Assembly: GCF_001509835.1 (NCBI RefSeq)
Contig: NZ_JXTJ01000010.1
Location: 305,042 to 369,041 of the forward strand
From: Allobosea sp. WAO
Lineage (GTDB): Bacteria; Pseudomonadota; Alphaproteobacteria; Rhizobiales; Beijerinckiaceae
Reading direction: 5' to 3'
DNA length: 64,000 nucleotides
Shown: piece by piece, positions 1-9,014 of the stretch
Layout: every line of letters starts with the position of its first letter
Numbering within the stretch: position 1 is the stretch's first letter
Position numbers and translations under genes: made by a program
The notes under the pieces: generated by a model
The model's database searches: none
What the model was told of the DNA's origin: nothing
Seen by the model: only the letters and a program-made list of their open reading frames with translations

Positions 1-1
1 C

Positions 2-763
2 AAGGGCCTGCGCGTGCTGGTGACGGCGGGTGCCAACGGTATCGGCCGCGCGACGGCGCGGGCCTTCGCGGCGGAGGGCGCCAAGGTCCATATCTGCGAT
101 GTTGACGAGAAGGCGCTCGCGGCCATGGCCGAGAGCGATCCGGCGATCACGCGCTCGGTCTGCGACGTCTCCGACCGCAAGGCAGTGGCGCGGCTGTTCG
201 AGGAGACTATTGCGGCGCTCGGCGGGCTCGATTGCCTGGTCAACAATGCCGGCATCGCCGGACCGACCGGCCGAGTCGACGAGATCGCGCCCGAGGACTG
301 GGATTCCTGCGTCGCCATCGACCTGACCGGCCAGTTCAACTGCACGCGGCTCGCGGTCGAGCATCTCAAGCAGTCGAAGAACGCCTCGATCGTCAATCTC
401 TCGAGCCAGGCCGGCAAGCATGGCTTCCCGCTACGCTCGCCCTATGCGGCGGCGAAATGGGGCGTGATCGGCTTTACCAAAGCGCTTTCGGCCGAACTCG
501 GCGAATTCGGCATCCGCGCCAACGCGATCTGCCCCGGCTTGGTCGATGGCCCGCGCATCCAGAGCGTGATCGCCAACAAGGCGCGCTCGCTCAACGTCTC
601 GCATGAGGAGATGACGGGGCGGCTCTTCGCCGGCGTCTCGATCAAGCAGTTCGTCGACCCGAACGATATCGCCAAGCAGATCGTCTTCCTGGCCTCGCCC
701 TTCGCCAAGACGATTTCGGGACAGGAGATCTCGGTCTGCGGCGATACGCGCATGCTGAGCTGA
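2..763 (+). CDS. SDR-family NAD(P)-dependent oxidoreductase (5' partial)
   Basis: This is a classical short-chain dehydrogenase/reductase cut by the window edge. The reading frame is open from the first bases (Lys-Gly-Leu-Arg-Val-Leu-Val), so the true start lies upstream and the internal GTG at 14 is not the start. The TAGANGIG cofactor loop is seen at once, then the NNAG motif, a Ser, and the catalytic SPYAAAK (Tyr-x3-Lys). The visible 253 residues are close to a full SDR of about 260. It would reduce or oxidise a carbonyl/alcohol using NAD(P)(H). The substrate cannot be read from the sequence. It ends before a dispersed repeat and is separated from the polysaccharide genes that follow, so it probably belongs to an upstream operon. 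Confidence 0.93.
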   Translation, partial: KGLRVLVTAGANGIGRATARAFAAEGAKVHICDVDEKALAAMAESDPAITRSVCDVSDRKAVARLFEETIAALGGLDCLVNNAGIAGPTGRVDEIAPEDWDSCVAIDLTGQFNCTRLAVEHLKQSKNASIVNLSSQAGKHGFPLRSPYAAAKWGVIGFTKALSAELGEFGIRANAICPGLVDGPRIQSVIANKARSLNVSHEEMTGRLFAGVSIKQFVDPNDIAKQIVFLASPFAKTISGQEISVCGDTRMLS

Positions 764-772
764 GGTGCTGGC

Positions 773-864
773 GTCATGCTCGCCCCTGCGGCGAGCATCC
801 ACGCCTTGAACACCGCATTACCCGAAGGAAGACGTCGACGGTCGGGACAAGCCCGACCATGACG
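773..864. repeat. 92-bp dispersed palindromic repeat, copy 1
   Basis: A 92-bp block beginning gtcatgctcgcc and ending cccgaccatgacg recurs at 48565-48656 in the same orientation and with the same length. By hand count about 79 of 92 positions match. The two ends are imperfect inverted complements (gtcatg...catgac), and the inner gctcgcc/ggcgagc and gtcggga/tcccgac-like segments form local hairpins. It is a small non-coding palindromic element, possibly a MITE- or REP-like family. It lies just upstream of the first polysaccharide gene. Confidence 0.8.
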
Positions 865-942
865 GCAGGGCTTGCGGCCCGCTTGCCCTGTACCTTCGCC
901 CCTTAATCGCCTAGAGGATGCCGCCTGAACAGGAGTGGCGGT

Positions 943-1380
943 TTGGCCAAGGGCGTGCATCACGAATTCGGGGCCGGGGCCGGCCATGACGATGGCGAGG
1001 GATCGAGCGATCGGTCGTTCGGCTTCGTCTTCGCGGCGGTATTCGCGCTGATCGGCCTCTACAATGCCTGGCATTCCGGCAAGGCCTGGCCCTGGCTCGC
1101 GCTCGTCGCAGCCGGCTTCCTCGCCGTCGCGCTGGTCCGGCCGGTCCTGCTGGCGCGGCTGAACAAGCTCTGGATGAAGTTCGGCCTGCTGCTGGCGATG
1201 ATCATCAATCCGATCGTGCTCGGCATCCTGTTCTTCCTCGTCTTCACGCCGATGGCGCTGGTCGCCCGGCTGGTCGGCAAGGATTTTCTCAAGCTCAGGT
1301 CTCAGCCGGAGGCGAGGAGCTACTGGGTCGTCCGCGATCCGCCGGGGCCGGAGCCGGTCTCGATGAAAGACCAGTTCTGA
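943..1380 (+). CDS. SxtJ-family small membrane protein
   Basis: A 145-residue membrane protein with a charged, Gly/Asp-rich N-terminus (about 1-25), hydrophobic segments near 26-44, 48-66 and 79-106, and a polar C-terminal tail. The length, hydrophobic pattern and position directly before a tiny membrane protein and a carbamoyltransferase fit the SxtJ family, named after the saxitoxin cluster and of unknown biochemical function. The start is inferred as TTG at 943 because an AGGAG Shine-Dalgarno sequence lies seven bases upstream and no in-frame ATG precedes it. It is the first gene of a three-gene unit with the next two. A role as membrane partner of the carbamoyltransferase is inference from context. 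Confidence 0.82.
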   Translation: MAKGVHHEFGAGAGHDDGEGSSDRSFGFVFAAVFALIGLYNAWHSGKAWPWLALVAAGFLAVALVRPVLLARLNKLWMKFGLLLAMIINPIVLGILFFLVFTPMALVARLVGKDFLKLRSQPEARSYWVVRDPPGPEPVSMKDQF

Positions 1381-1393
1381 CAGGGAAACACCG

Positions 1394-1543
1394 ATGTCGT
1401 TCCTGCGCGAGTTCTTCCGCTTCATGGCGGCGCGAAAGAAGTTCTGGCTGGCGCCGATCCTCCTGATGTGCGTGCTGCTCGGCGGCCTGCTGTTCCTGAC
1501 CAAGGGCAGCGCGATCGCGCCCTTCATCTACACGCTGTTCTGA
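1394..1543 (+). CDS. DUF5989-like 49-residue membrane protein
   Basis: A short gene beginning MSFLREFFRF and ending at the TGA at 1541. The product has an amphipathic basic N-terminus (Arg5, Arg9, Arg14, Lys15, Lys16), one transmembrane helix at about residues 18-36 and a short hydrophobic tail. It begins 13 bases after the SxtJ-like gene and is followed 11 bases later by the carbamoyltransferase start. Length, topology and order match the DUF5989 family that accompanies SxtJ and carbamoyltransferases in surface-glycan loci. The family assignment is from memory and the function is unknown. Conventional gene callers could easily miss it. Confidence 0.78.
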   Translation: MSFLREFFRFMAARKKFWLAPILLMCVLLGGLLFLTKGSAIAPFIYTLF

Positions 1544-1554
1544 GCCGCAAGCGC

Positions 1555-3387
1555 ATGCGCATTCTCGGCATATCCGGGCTCTATCACGACAGCGCGGCGG
1601 CGCTGGTCATCGACGGGCGGATCGAGGCGGCAGCGCAGGAGGAGCGCTTCACGCGCCGGAAGCACGACGCCGAGTTCCCGAAACATGCGGTCGAGTACTG
1701 CCTCTCGGTCGCCGGCTGCGGGCTCGACGCGCTCGATGCCGTCGTCTTCTACGACAAGCCCTTCATCAAGTTCGAGCGCCTGCTCGAAACCTATCTCTCT
1801 TTTGCGCCGCGCGGCTTCCAGTCGTTCAAGATGGCGATGCCGCTCTGGCTGCGCGAGAAGCTGTTCCAGAAGCAGATCATCGCCAAGGAGCTGAAGAAGC
1901 TCAGCCCCGGCTTTGACGTCGAGAAGCTGCTGTTCACCGAGCATCACCTCTCGCACGCCGCGTCAGCCTTCTATCCCTCGCCCTTCGAGGAAGCGGCGAT
2001 CCTGACCATGGACGGGGTCGGCGAGTGGGCGACGATGACGCTCGCCATCGGTAAGGGAAACGATCTCAAGGTTCATAAGGAGCTGCATTTCCCGCATTCG
2101 CTCGGGCTGCTCTACTCGGCCGTGACCTACTACATCGGCTTCAAGGTCAATTCCGGCGAGTACAAGGTCATGGGCCTCGCGCCCTATGGCGAGCCGCGTT
2201 TCGCCAAGCTGATGCTGGAGAAGCTCGTCGACCTCAAGGAAGACGGCACCTTCCATCTCGACCAGAGCTACTTCAACTACGCCGTCGGCCTGACCATGAC
2301 GAACGACAAGTTCGCCGCGCTGTTCGGCGAACCGGTGCGTGGTCCCGAGCAGTTGCTGACGCAGTTCCACATGGACATGGCGGCTTCGATCCAGGCGGTG
2401 ACCGAGGAAGTCGTGCTGCGGCTCGCCCGTTCGGTGCGGGCCGAGACCGGCATGAAGAACCTCTGCCTCGCCGGCGGCGTCGCGCTGAACTGCGTCGCCA
2501 ATGGCAAGCTGCTGCGCGAAGGCATCTTCGACGGCTTGTGGATCCAACCGGCGGCGGGCGATGCCGGCGGTGCGCTCGGGGCGGCGCTCGCAGGCTACCA
2601 CCTCTTCCACGGCAAGCCGCGCGAGGTGCCCACCAAGGGCGACGCGATGCGCGGCAGCTATCTCGGCCCGGAATTCAGCCAGGCCGAGATCGAGGCAGAG
2701 CTGACGGCCGCCGGAGCGAAGTTCGAGGTCCTGGACGATGCCGCGCTGGTCGAGGCGACGGCGCAGGGCCTCGCCGACGGCAAGGCGGTCGGCTGGATGC
2801 AGGGGCGGATGGAGTTCGGCCCGCGCGCACTCGGCGGCCGCTCGATCCTCGGCGATCCGCGTTCGCCGGCGATGCAGAAGACGCTCAACCTCAAGGTGAA
2901 GTACCGCGAGAGCTTCCGGCCTTTCGCGCCGTCGGTCCTGCGCGAGGATGTGGCTGACTGGTTCGATCTCGTCGGTGACTCGCCCTACATGCTGCTCGTC
3001 GCCGATGTCCGGGAAGAACTGCGCCGCGAGATGACGGCGGAGGAGAAGGCGCTGTTCGGCATCGACAAGCTCAACGTGCCGCGCTCCAGCATTCCGGCTG
3101 TGACCCATGTCGACTACTCGGCCCGGATCCAGACGGTGCATGAAGAGACCAATCCGCGCTATCACCAGCTGATCTCTCGCTTCAAGGCGCTGACCGGCTG
3201 CCCGGTGCTGGTCAACACCTCCTTCAACGTCCGCGGCGAGCCGATCGTCTGCAACGCGACCGACGCCTTTCGCTGCTTCATGGGCTCGGAGATCGAGCTC
3301 CTGGTCGTCGGCAACTGCATCCTGCGCAAGGAGGATCAGGACCCGGCGCTGAAGCTCGACTACAAGGAAGCTTTCGAGCTCGACTGA
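1555..3387 (+). CDS. Carbamoyltransferase (NodU/CmcH family)
   Basis: A 610-residue O-carbamoyltransferase that would move a carbamoyl group from carbamoyl phosphate, via carbamoyl-adenylate, to a sugar hydroxyl. The N-terminus reads MRILGISGLYHDSAAAL, typical of the Kae1/ASKHA-like domain. His130, His131 and His134 (HHLSH) are the expected metal ligands, followed by a TMDGVGEW phosphate loop. The C-terminal YrdC-like domain shows GRMEFGPRALG and the CPVLVNTSFN segment. I chose the ATG at 1555 because homology starts exactly there, although the frame is open further upstream. It follows the SxtJ- and DUF5989-like genes with minimal spacing, and a hairpin terminator comes after it. The acceptor is presumably a sugar of the glycan made by this locus. 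Confidence 0.95.
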   Translation: MRILGISGLYHDSAAALVIDGRIEAAAQEERFTRRKHDAEFPKHAVEYCLSVAGCGLDALDAVVFYDKPFIKFERLLETYLSFAPRGFQSFKMAMPLWLREKLFQKQIIAKELKKLSPGFDVEKLLFTEHHLSHAASAFYPSPFEEAAILTMDGVGEWATMTLAIGKGNDLKVHKELHFPHSLGLLYSAVTYYIGFKVNSGEYKVMGLAPYGEPRFAKLMLEKLVDLKEDGTFHLDQSYFNYAVGLTMTNDKFAALFGEPVRGPEQLLTQFHMDMAASIQAVTEEVVLRLARSVRAETGMKNLCLAGGVALNCVANGKLLREGIFDGLWIQPAAGDAGGALGAALAGYHLFHGKPREVPTKGDAMRGSYLGPEFSQAEIEAELTAAGAKFEVLDDAALVEATAQGLADGKAVGWMQGRMEFGPRALGGRSILGDPRSPAMQKTLNLKVKYRESFRPFAPSVLREDVADWFDLVGDSPYMLLVADVREELRREMTAEEKALFGIDKLNVPRSSIPAVTHVDYSARIQTVHEETNPRYHQLISRFKALTGCPVLVNTSFNVRGEPIVCNATDAFRCFMGSEIELLVVGNCILRKEDQDPALKLDYKEAFELD

Positions 3388-3394
3388 AGGGAGC

Positions 3395-3430
3395 GCGGGG
3401 ATAAGATCGCAATCGATCCCCGCAGCTTTT
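3395..3430 (+). terminator. Rho-independent terminator after the carbamoyltransferase
   Basis: An 8-bp perfect stem, gcggggat (3395-3402) with atccccgc (3416-3423), is followed by agctttt. It lies 8 bases after the carbamoyltransferase stop and separates that operon from the DUF2793 gene. Confidence 0.6.
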
Positions 3431-3495
3431 GAAGCCCGCATAATCGGCCGGCATGGCGCGCCTTCCCGCGTGCCGATCCGACCTTGTGAGGCTCC

Positions 3496-4899
3496 ATGAG
3501 CGAAACCCCGCGTCTAAGTCTGCCCCTGCTCGCCGCCGGGCAGGCGCAGAAGCATGTCACCCACAATGACGCGCTGATGCGGCTCGATGCGCTGGTGCAT
3601 CTCGTCGTCGCGAGCCGGACGCAGAGCGTGCCGCCGGCCGCACCGGCTGAGACCGCAGCCTATATCGTGCCGGTGGGTGGTGCCGGCGCCTTCGCCGGCC
3701 ATCAGGACGAGCTCGCCATCTTCGAGGACGGTGCCTGGAGCTTCCTTGCGCCGCGCTCCGGCTGGCAGGCCTGGGTGAGCGACGAGGCCGAGCATCATGT
3801 CTGGACCGGCACGCAATGGCGTCGTTCGCAGCCGGAGAGCAGCCTCGGCGCGGCGCTCTGGGGGGTGAACGCGACGGCGGATACGACGAACCGGCTCGCC
3901 GTTTCCGCTGACGCCACCCTGTTCAACCATGCAGGCACAGATCACCGGCTCAAGCTGAACAAGGCGAGCGCGGCGCGGACGGCGAGCCTGGTCTTTCAGG
4001 ACGGTTTGTCCGGCCGGGCCGAGATCGGCCTTGCCGGCGACGACCAGCTCCGGATCAAGGTCAGCACCGACGGGACGAACTGGACCGAGGCGCTGGTCGT
4101 CGACCGGGCGACCGGCCTCGTCAGCTTGCCGGCGAGCAGTTGGGCGCGCGACGTGCCGCGGCCGAACCTGCTGATCAATGGCGACTTCCAGATCAACCAG
4201 CGCGGCTTTGCCGGTGGGGCGCTGTCGGCGGGCACGTTCGGCTATGACCGCTGGCAGGCGCATAGCGGCGGTGGAACGCTCAGCCGCAGCGGCTTCGATC
4301 TGACGCTGAGCTCCGGCGCGATCCGGCAGGTCGTCGAGCCTGCATTGTGGGGGGTGGCCTCTTTCGCAGCGACGCCATTGTGCCTCTCCGTCGAGGGGCT
4401 CAGCGGTAGCAATCTCGATGTGACGATCGGCAGCGTCTCGGGCACGATCACTTCGGGCAGCGGGCGCCGCTTCGTGGTGTTGACGCCGGGCGCCGGAGAT
4501 CTCGGCAACATCACCGTGCGTCTGGCGCCGGCCGCGGGGGCCGTGACATTCCGGCGGATCAAGCTGGAGGCCTGTACGGCGCCGACACCGTGGGAGCCAC
4601 GCAGCTCCGTGGAAGAGCGTCGGCTTTGCGAGCGTTATCACTGGCGGCCCGGCACGGTGATGCTGCTCGAATGCTATCAGGCCGCCAACGGCTACCTGCA
4701 GCACTACCTGCCTTTCCCGACCTCGATGCGCGCTGTGCCGGCGGCCAGCTTCTCCGTGACGCAGGAGCTCAATATTTACAGCGGTGAGCGTTCGATCGCC
4801 GCCTACTCGTCTTCGATGGCGGTCGCCTCGATCCGGGCTGCCAGTTCCGGCAGGACCTATGCGCTGTTCGGCGACATTGCATTCGACGCGGAGATATAG
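3496..4899 (+). CDS. DUF2793 domain-containing protein
   Basis: A 467-residue protein whose first 110 residues match DUF2793. Its hallmark beginning is SLPLLAAGQAQKHVTHNDAL, followed by FEDGAWSFLAPRSGWQAWV. The domain is found in alphaproteobacterial prophage and gene-transfer-agent tail regions. The remainder is rich in beta-strand-like, Ser/Thr/Gly segments with a possible lectin-like or carbohydrate-binding fold at about 220-370 (NLLINGDFQINQRGF). There is no signal peptide. No other phage gene is nearby, so here it sits alone among polysaccharide genes. A surface-associated or glycan-binding role is only inference. The ATG at 3496 is used because the family N-terminus begins there. Confidence 0.85.
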   Translation: MSETPRLSLPLLAAGQAQKHVTHNDALMRLDALVHLVVASRTQSVPPAAPAETAAYIVPVGGAGAFAGHQDELAIFEDGAWSFLAPRSGWQAWVSDEAEHHVWTGTQWRRSQPESSLGAALWGVNATADTTNRLAVSADATLFNHAGTDHRLKLNKASAARTASLVFQDGLSGRAEIGLAGDDQLRIKVSTDGTNWTEALVVDRATGLVSLPASSWARDVPRPNLLINGDFQINQRGFAGGALSAGTFGYDRWQAHSGGGTLSRSGFDLTLSSGAIRQVVEPALWGVASFAATPLCLSVEGLSGSNLDVTIGSVSGTITSGSGRRFVVLTPGAGDLGNITVRLAPAAGAVTFRRIKLEACTAPTPWEPRSSVEERRLCERYHWRPGTVMLLECYQAANGYLQHYLPFPTSMRAVPAASFSVTQELNIYSGERSIAAYSSSMAVASIRAASSGRTYALFGDIAFDAEI

Positions 4900-4997
4900 A
4901 CCTGCGGTCGCTTCGGGGCGCGCCCGCGCGCTGCCGCCTTTCCCCGATGGCCGCGCTCGGATAAGAGGGCCGTTCCTAATGGAGAGAGACTGCGCGG

Positions 4998-6896
4998 ATG
5001 TGCGGGTTGTTTGCTTCTGTGGGCTTCGAGCCTGACTCCGCGCGCATCGACATCGTTGCGCATCGCGGACCGGATGGCGGCGGCTGGCAGACCTATTCCA
5101 GCCCTGCCGGCCCGGTTGCGCTAGGCCATCGGCGGCTTGCGATCATCGACGTGTCGGATGCCGGACTGCAGCCCATGGCGGACGCTTCGGCCCGCTATCA
5201 CCTCGTCTTCAACGGCGAGATCTACAATTACATCGAACTGCGCGAGGAGATGCGGGCAAAAGGCGAGATCTTCGCCAGCGCGTCCGATTCCGAGGTGCTG
5301 CTGCGCGCCTACATGCTGTGGGGCGAGGCGGCGCTGCCGCGACTGCGGGGCATGTTCTCCTTCCTGATCTGGGACGACCGCGACAAGACGCTCTTCGCGG
5401 CGCGCGACCGCTACGGCATCAAGCCGCTCTATCTCGCGGCGACGCCGCGCGGCGTCGCTTTCGGCTCCGAGATCAAGCAATTGCTTGGCTTGCCCGGCTT
5501 GTCCGGGCGGATGAACATTCCCCGTGTGCATGACTTCCTCGCCTCGGGCATTTCGGACCACACCTCCGAGACGATGTTCGAGGGCGTCATCCAGCTACGC
5601 GGCGGCGAAAGCGTCATGATCGACGCCAGCCGCGGCGGCGCGCCCGCCGCGCCGGTTCGCCGCTGGTACCCGACGACGGCCGGCGAGACCGTGATCGGCG
5701 AGGGCGAGGCTGCCGAACGCTTCCGCGCCTTGCTCACCGACGCCGTCAGGCTCCATCTGCGTTCGGACGTGCCGGTCGGCTCTTGCCTGTCCGGCGGGCT
5801 CGATTCTTCCAGCATCGTCTGCCTGATGTCGCAGATGATGGGGTCCGACGCCGGTGGGGCGAAGGTCAACACCGTGTCGGCCTGCTACTCCGAAAAGAGC
5901 GTCGACGAGAAGCCGTTCATGGATGCGGTCGTCGCGCATGCGCATACGCAGCCGCATTTCATCTTCCCCAAGGCGGAGGAGGTGTTCGCCCGCGCCGCCG
6001 ACATCACCTGGCACCAGGACGAGCCTTTCGGCTCGACCTCGATCTTCGCACAATGGTGCGTGTTCGAGGAGGCGCGCCGCGTCGGCGTCAAGGTGATGCT
6101 GGACGGGCAGGGGGCCGACGAGCAGCTCGGTGGCTATCATCACAGCTTCTCCTTCCATCTGGCGGGGCTGATCAAGCAGCTCAAGCTCGCCGAAGCGCTG
6201 CGCACCATGCAGGAGCGCCAGGCCTGGCATGGGGTGCCGATCGCCCAGCAGGCGAAGCATGCGTTGATCCCGCTGCTGCCGATCGGTCTGGCCGGCATGC
6301 TGCGGAACCGGCACAGGGCGATGACCCAGCACGACTGGCTCGGTGGCGAACTGCTGCAGGCGCAAGGCTCCGATCGGACCGCCTTCGAGCGCGCCCGTAT
6401 CGAGCTCGGCCTGCCGCCGGTCACCGATCTGCGCACGTTGTGCATGAACCTGACCTATGGCTCGAACCTGTCGATGCTGTTGCATTGGGAAGATCGCAAT
6501 TCGATGGCGCACGGGATCGAGGCGCGCGTGCCGTTCCTCGACCATCCGCTGGTGGAGTTCAGCCTGGCGCTCGGCAACGACCACAAGATCGTCGGCGCCG
6601 ACACCAAGCGGGTGCTGCGCCGCGCCATGGAGGCGATCCTGCCGCCCGCAGTGCTGCAGCGGCGTGACAAGCTCGGCTTTGCTACCCCGGAACAGGCCTG
6701 GTTCCGCGGACCGTTGAAGGGGATGATGACCGAAGGCGTCGAAGCGACGCTCGCGCGCTACCCTGGGCTGTTCAATGCCGACGGCGTGCGCGCACTTGCG
6801 GCCGACATGCTGGAAGGCCGCAAGCCGGTCGACTTCCTGCTCTGGCGGATCGTCAATCTCGGGATCTGGGGCCAGCGCATGGGCGCAACGCTCTGA
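4998..6896 (+). CDS. asnB: Asparagine synthase (glutamine-hydrolysing), AsnB-type
   Basis: A 632-residue class-II glutamine amidotransferase fused to an ATP-pyrophosphatase synthase domain. Cys2 is the glutaminase nucleophile, with HRGPDG, GHRRLAI and FNGEIYNY following. The ATP loop is Ser265-Ser271 (SGGLDSS). C-terminal motifs such as RVPFLDHPLVEF and KLGFATPEQAW are typical. AsnB homologues inside surface-glycan loci often amidate uronic acids or aminosugars rather than aspartate. This one sits between a DUF2793 gene and a polytopic membrane protein, and a second AsnB lies at 21.2 kb, so a glycan-modifying role is plausible but unproven. A GGAGAGAG ribosome site precedes the start. Confidence 0.93.
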   Translation: MCGLFASVGFEPDSARIDIVAHRGPDGGGWQTYSSPAGPVALGHRRLAIIDVSDAGLQPMADASARYHLVFNGEIYNYIELREEMRAKGEIFASASDSEVLLRAYMLWGEAALPRLRGMFSFLIWDDRDKTLFAARDRYGIKPLYLAATPRGVAFGSEIKQLLGLPGLSGRMNIPRVHDFLASGISDHTSETMFEGVIQLRGGESVMIDASRGGAPAAPVRRWYPTTAGETVIGEGEAAERFRALLTDAVRLHLRSDVPVGSCLSGGLDSSSIVCLMSQMMGSDAGGAKVNTVSACYSEKSVDEKPFMDAVVAHAHTQPHFIFPKAEEVFARAADITWHQDEPFGSTSIFAQWCVFEEARRVGVKVMLDGQGADEQLGGYHHSFSFHLAGLIKQLKLAEALRTMQERQAWHGVPIAQQAKHALIPLLPIGLAGMLRNRHRAMTQHDWLGGELLQAQGSDRTAFERARIELGLPPVTDLRTLCMNLTYGSNLSMLLHWEDRNSMAHGIEARVPFLDHPLVEFSLALGNDHKIVGADTKRVLRRAMEAILPPAVLQRRDKLGFATPEQAWFRGPLKGMMTEGVEATLARYPGLFNADGVRALAADMLEGRKPVDFLLWRIVNLGIWGQRMGATL

Positions 6897-6918
6897 CCAG
6901 CCTCGGGACAGGGCCGGC

Positions 6919-8877
6919 ATGACTGACCTCGCAGCGTCGTTTTTCGTGCTCGGCCAGGCCGTGCTCGCGTTGGGGCTCGGCTCGGCCGTGCTCTCGATGC
7001 CACGGCTGCTGCCGCTGCCGGCCTATGGCCGCCTCGCCTTCGGCGTCGCGGCGTCACCCTTCGTCACCGGCTCGCTCCTGCTTGGGCTGACGCTGGTCGC
7101 ACCGGGCCTGCCGCTGGTGTGGCATGCGCTCGCGCCGGGAGTTCTGGGCCTCGGGCTGCTGCTCGCCTCGCGGCGGCGCGGCCCTTCCTTCCTGCGGACG
7201 ATCCGGCGGATCGACCCGCGAGACCCGGTGTTGTGGGCGAGCATCGCCGCGGCCGCGATCGTCATGGCCGTGCTGGCGCCACGGGTGGGCTATTATCTGG
7301 CTCAGCCCATCGGCAATTCCGATGCCCTGCAATATCTGGCGCAGGCGGATCATCTGGTCTCGCACCGCAGCTTCTTCATGATCGCCGGCATCGAAGGACT
7401 TGCCGACGCGACCTTGCGTGGCGATGCGCATGGCCCGCTCTGGATCGCCTATAATGCGGCCGCGCTGGTGTGGTCCGAGTTCGCCGGCTCCGACCCCGGG
7501 GCGCAGGCTGCACCACGCCTGGCCTTTCTGCTGAGCATGCTGGCCTGCCTCGCGGGCGGCGTCGCGGTCGCAAGCGCCGCCAGGATGCGCGGACTGGCGC
7601 TGCTGGTCGTGCTGCTGATCCTCGTTGTGCCGCAGTTTCCGGGAGTCGTGATCGGCGGGGATCGCGACGCCTTTCGGCTCACGGCCCTGCTGTTGCTCTG
7701 TGCCTTCCTAGCGGCGCAGGCCGCCTCGCGGCTCCGCCGGTTCGGTTTTGCCGCGGCGCTGCTTGGAGCCGTACTTGGCGCCTGGGCGATGCAGGGACAT
7801 GCATTGTCGCTGGTGCTGGTGCCGGTGATCGTGGCGTCCTGGACCCTGTTCATGCTGGTGCGTGGCGAAGCGGGTCGGGTGCGTACGATGGTCTTGACGA
7901 GCGCCGTCGCGTTCGGTTTCTGTCTGGGCGCACTCCATGTCGGCATCGCCTATTATCGGACCGGTTCGCTCTCGGGCGACAATGTCGATTCCGCCAAGGT
8001 GATGGCCGGGACCGTCTACGCCCTCGGGCATGCAGCGCGCGAAGAGGCCAGGATCGGAGAGGGCGCGATTCTGGTCAGCCGGCTCAGGATCAGCATCGAG
8101 CGCGACGGCGGATGGCCCAGCCTGGCGGCTATCCTGCTCGCCACGGTTCTGGCCTTGCGCCTGGGCGCGCGCGCGCTGGCCCGACAGCCGCGAACACCCC
8201 GCCTCCACCGATCCGGCGAGATGATGGGCGGCCTGACCGCGGTCTGGTTCGTCGGCCAGAGCCTATTGCTGCTGGGCCTGTTCGACACTGCGTCGTATCG
8301 GCTGTCGGACTGGACGGTGTTGAACTCACGCTATGCGATGCAATGGTATGTGTTCGCTGCCCTGCTGGTGGCGTGGGGCCTTGCCGCAGCGGCCAGCCTG
8401 CTGTCGAACCGGTTGCGGCAGACGCGGCGCGGAGCATTGGCGGTGACCGTGCTGCCCGCGACGCTCCTCCTGACGAGCGCCGTCAGCGCGGCCATCCTGG
8501 CGAAGCGATGGCTCTATTATCCGACGGGCGCCTATGCGGTGGTCTCAAGCAAGCTCAACGCGACGGTCGCTGCCTTGCCGCCTACCTGCCGCGCGGTATC
8601 GGAGGATACCGGTCTCGGCTTCCATGCCGACCGGCCGGTCCTGCAGCTCTACAGCAAGCATCTGCGCGAGCTGGTGCAGGAGACCGATACGGAGACGCTG
8701 CTGCGTAAGCTCGATGACCGGCACATCTGCGCCGTCGTTCTCTATAACGGCCTCTATGTGGATACTGCGGGGCCTGGTACGCCTTTCGCCAAGCTGCTGA
8801 ACAGTCCGGCTTTTCAGCTCCGGGATGCAGCGCCGTGGCGCATCTATGTGCGCACAGGGCTCGAGCGTACGAGATAG
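6919..8877 (+). CDS. Polytopic membrane protein of the polysaccharide locus (paralogue 1)
   Basis: About 652 residues with many hydrophobic segments across the first 530 residues, then a soluble C-terminal part. I do not recognise a named family. It clearly resembles the product at 16496: both share a GDA/SDA-x-QYLAQA-x-H-x2-SHR block, then GLAD-x2-LRGD-x-HGP-x-W-x-AY, and a C-terminal CR-x-(V/L)SE segment ending in IC-A-(V/I)-x-(V/L)Y. The architecture, a multi-span membrane part with an extracytoplasmic QYLAQ loop and a periplasmic tail, is reminiscent of GT-C type glycosyltransferases or O-antigen polymerases. The start at 6919 follows the AsnB gene by 22 bases, suggesting co-transcription. 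Confidence 0.85.
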   Translation: MTDLAASFFVLGQAVLALGLGSAVLSMPRLLPLPAYGRLAFGVAASPFVTGSLLLGLTLVAPGLPLVWHALAPGVLGLGLLLASRRRGPSFLRTIRRIDPRDPVLWASIAAAAIVMAVLAPRVGYYLAQPIGNSDALQYLAQADHLVSHRSFFMIAGIEGLADATLRGDAHGPLWIAYNAAALVWSEFAGSDPGAQAAPRLAFLLSMLACLAGGVAVASAARMRGLALLVVLLILVVPQFPGVVIGGDRDAFRLTALLLLCAFLAAQAASRLRRFGFAAALLGAVLGAWAMQGHALSLVLVPVIVASWTLFMLVRGEAGRVRTMVLTSAVAFGFCLGALHVGIAYYRTGSLSGDNVDSAKVMAGTVYALGHAAREEARIGEGAILVSRLRISIERDGGWPSLAAILLATVLALRLGARALARQPRTPRLHRSGEMMGGLTAVWFVGQSLLLLGLFDTASYRLSDWTVLNSRYAMQWYVFAALLVAWGLAAAASLLSNRLRQTRRGALAVTVLPATLLLTSAVSAAILAKRWLYYPTGAYAVVSSKLNATVAALPPTCRAVSEDTGLGFHADRPVLQLYSKHLRELVQETDTETLLRKLDDRHICAVVLYNGLYVDTAGPGTPFAKLLNSPAFQLRDAAPWRIYVRTGLERTR

Positions 8878-9014
8878 CCGCCGGAGGCGGGAGCCGGGCT
8901 CGCAGGCACATACGGCGCTGGAGCGACGCACGGGTTTCGCCGTGCGAAGAAGTCCACTTAAGCACGCGTGGATAGATCATCGTGATCCGCGTTCGGGAGG
9001 ACGTGGAAAATCTT

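Noticed and set aside
3496..4899. Prophage region
   Set aside because: Only the single DUF2793 protein is phage-related. No integrase, capsid, terminase, lysis or att sites are seen.
5595..6920. A 441-codon minus-strand frame opposite the first AsnB gene
   Set aside because: No domain is recognised and the AsnB protein explains the sequence. The same applies to other long antisense frames at 1963-3441, 10432-11805 and 22781-24136.
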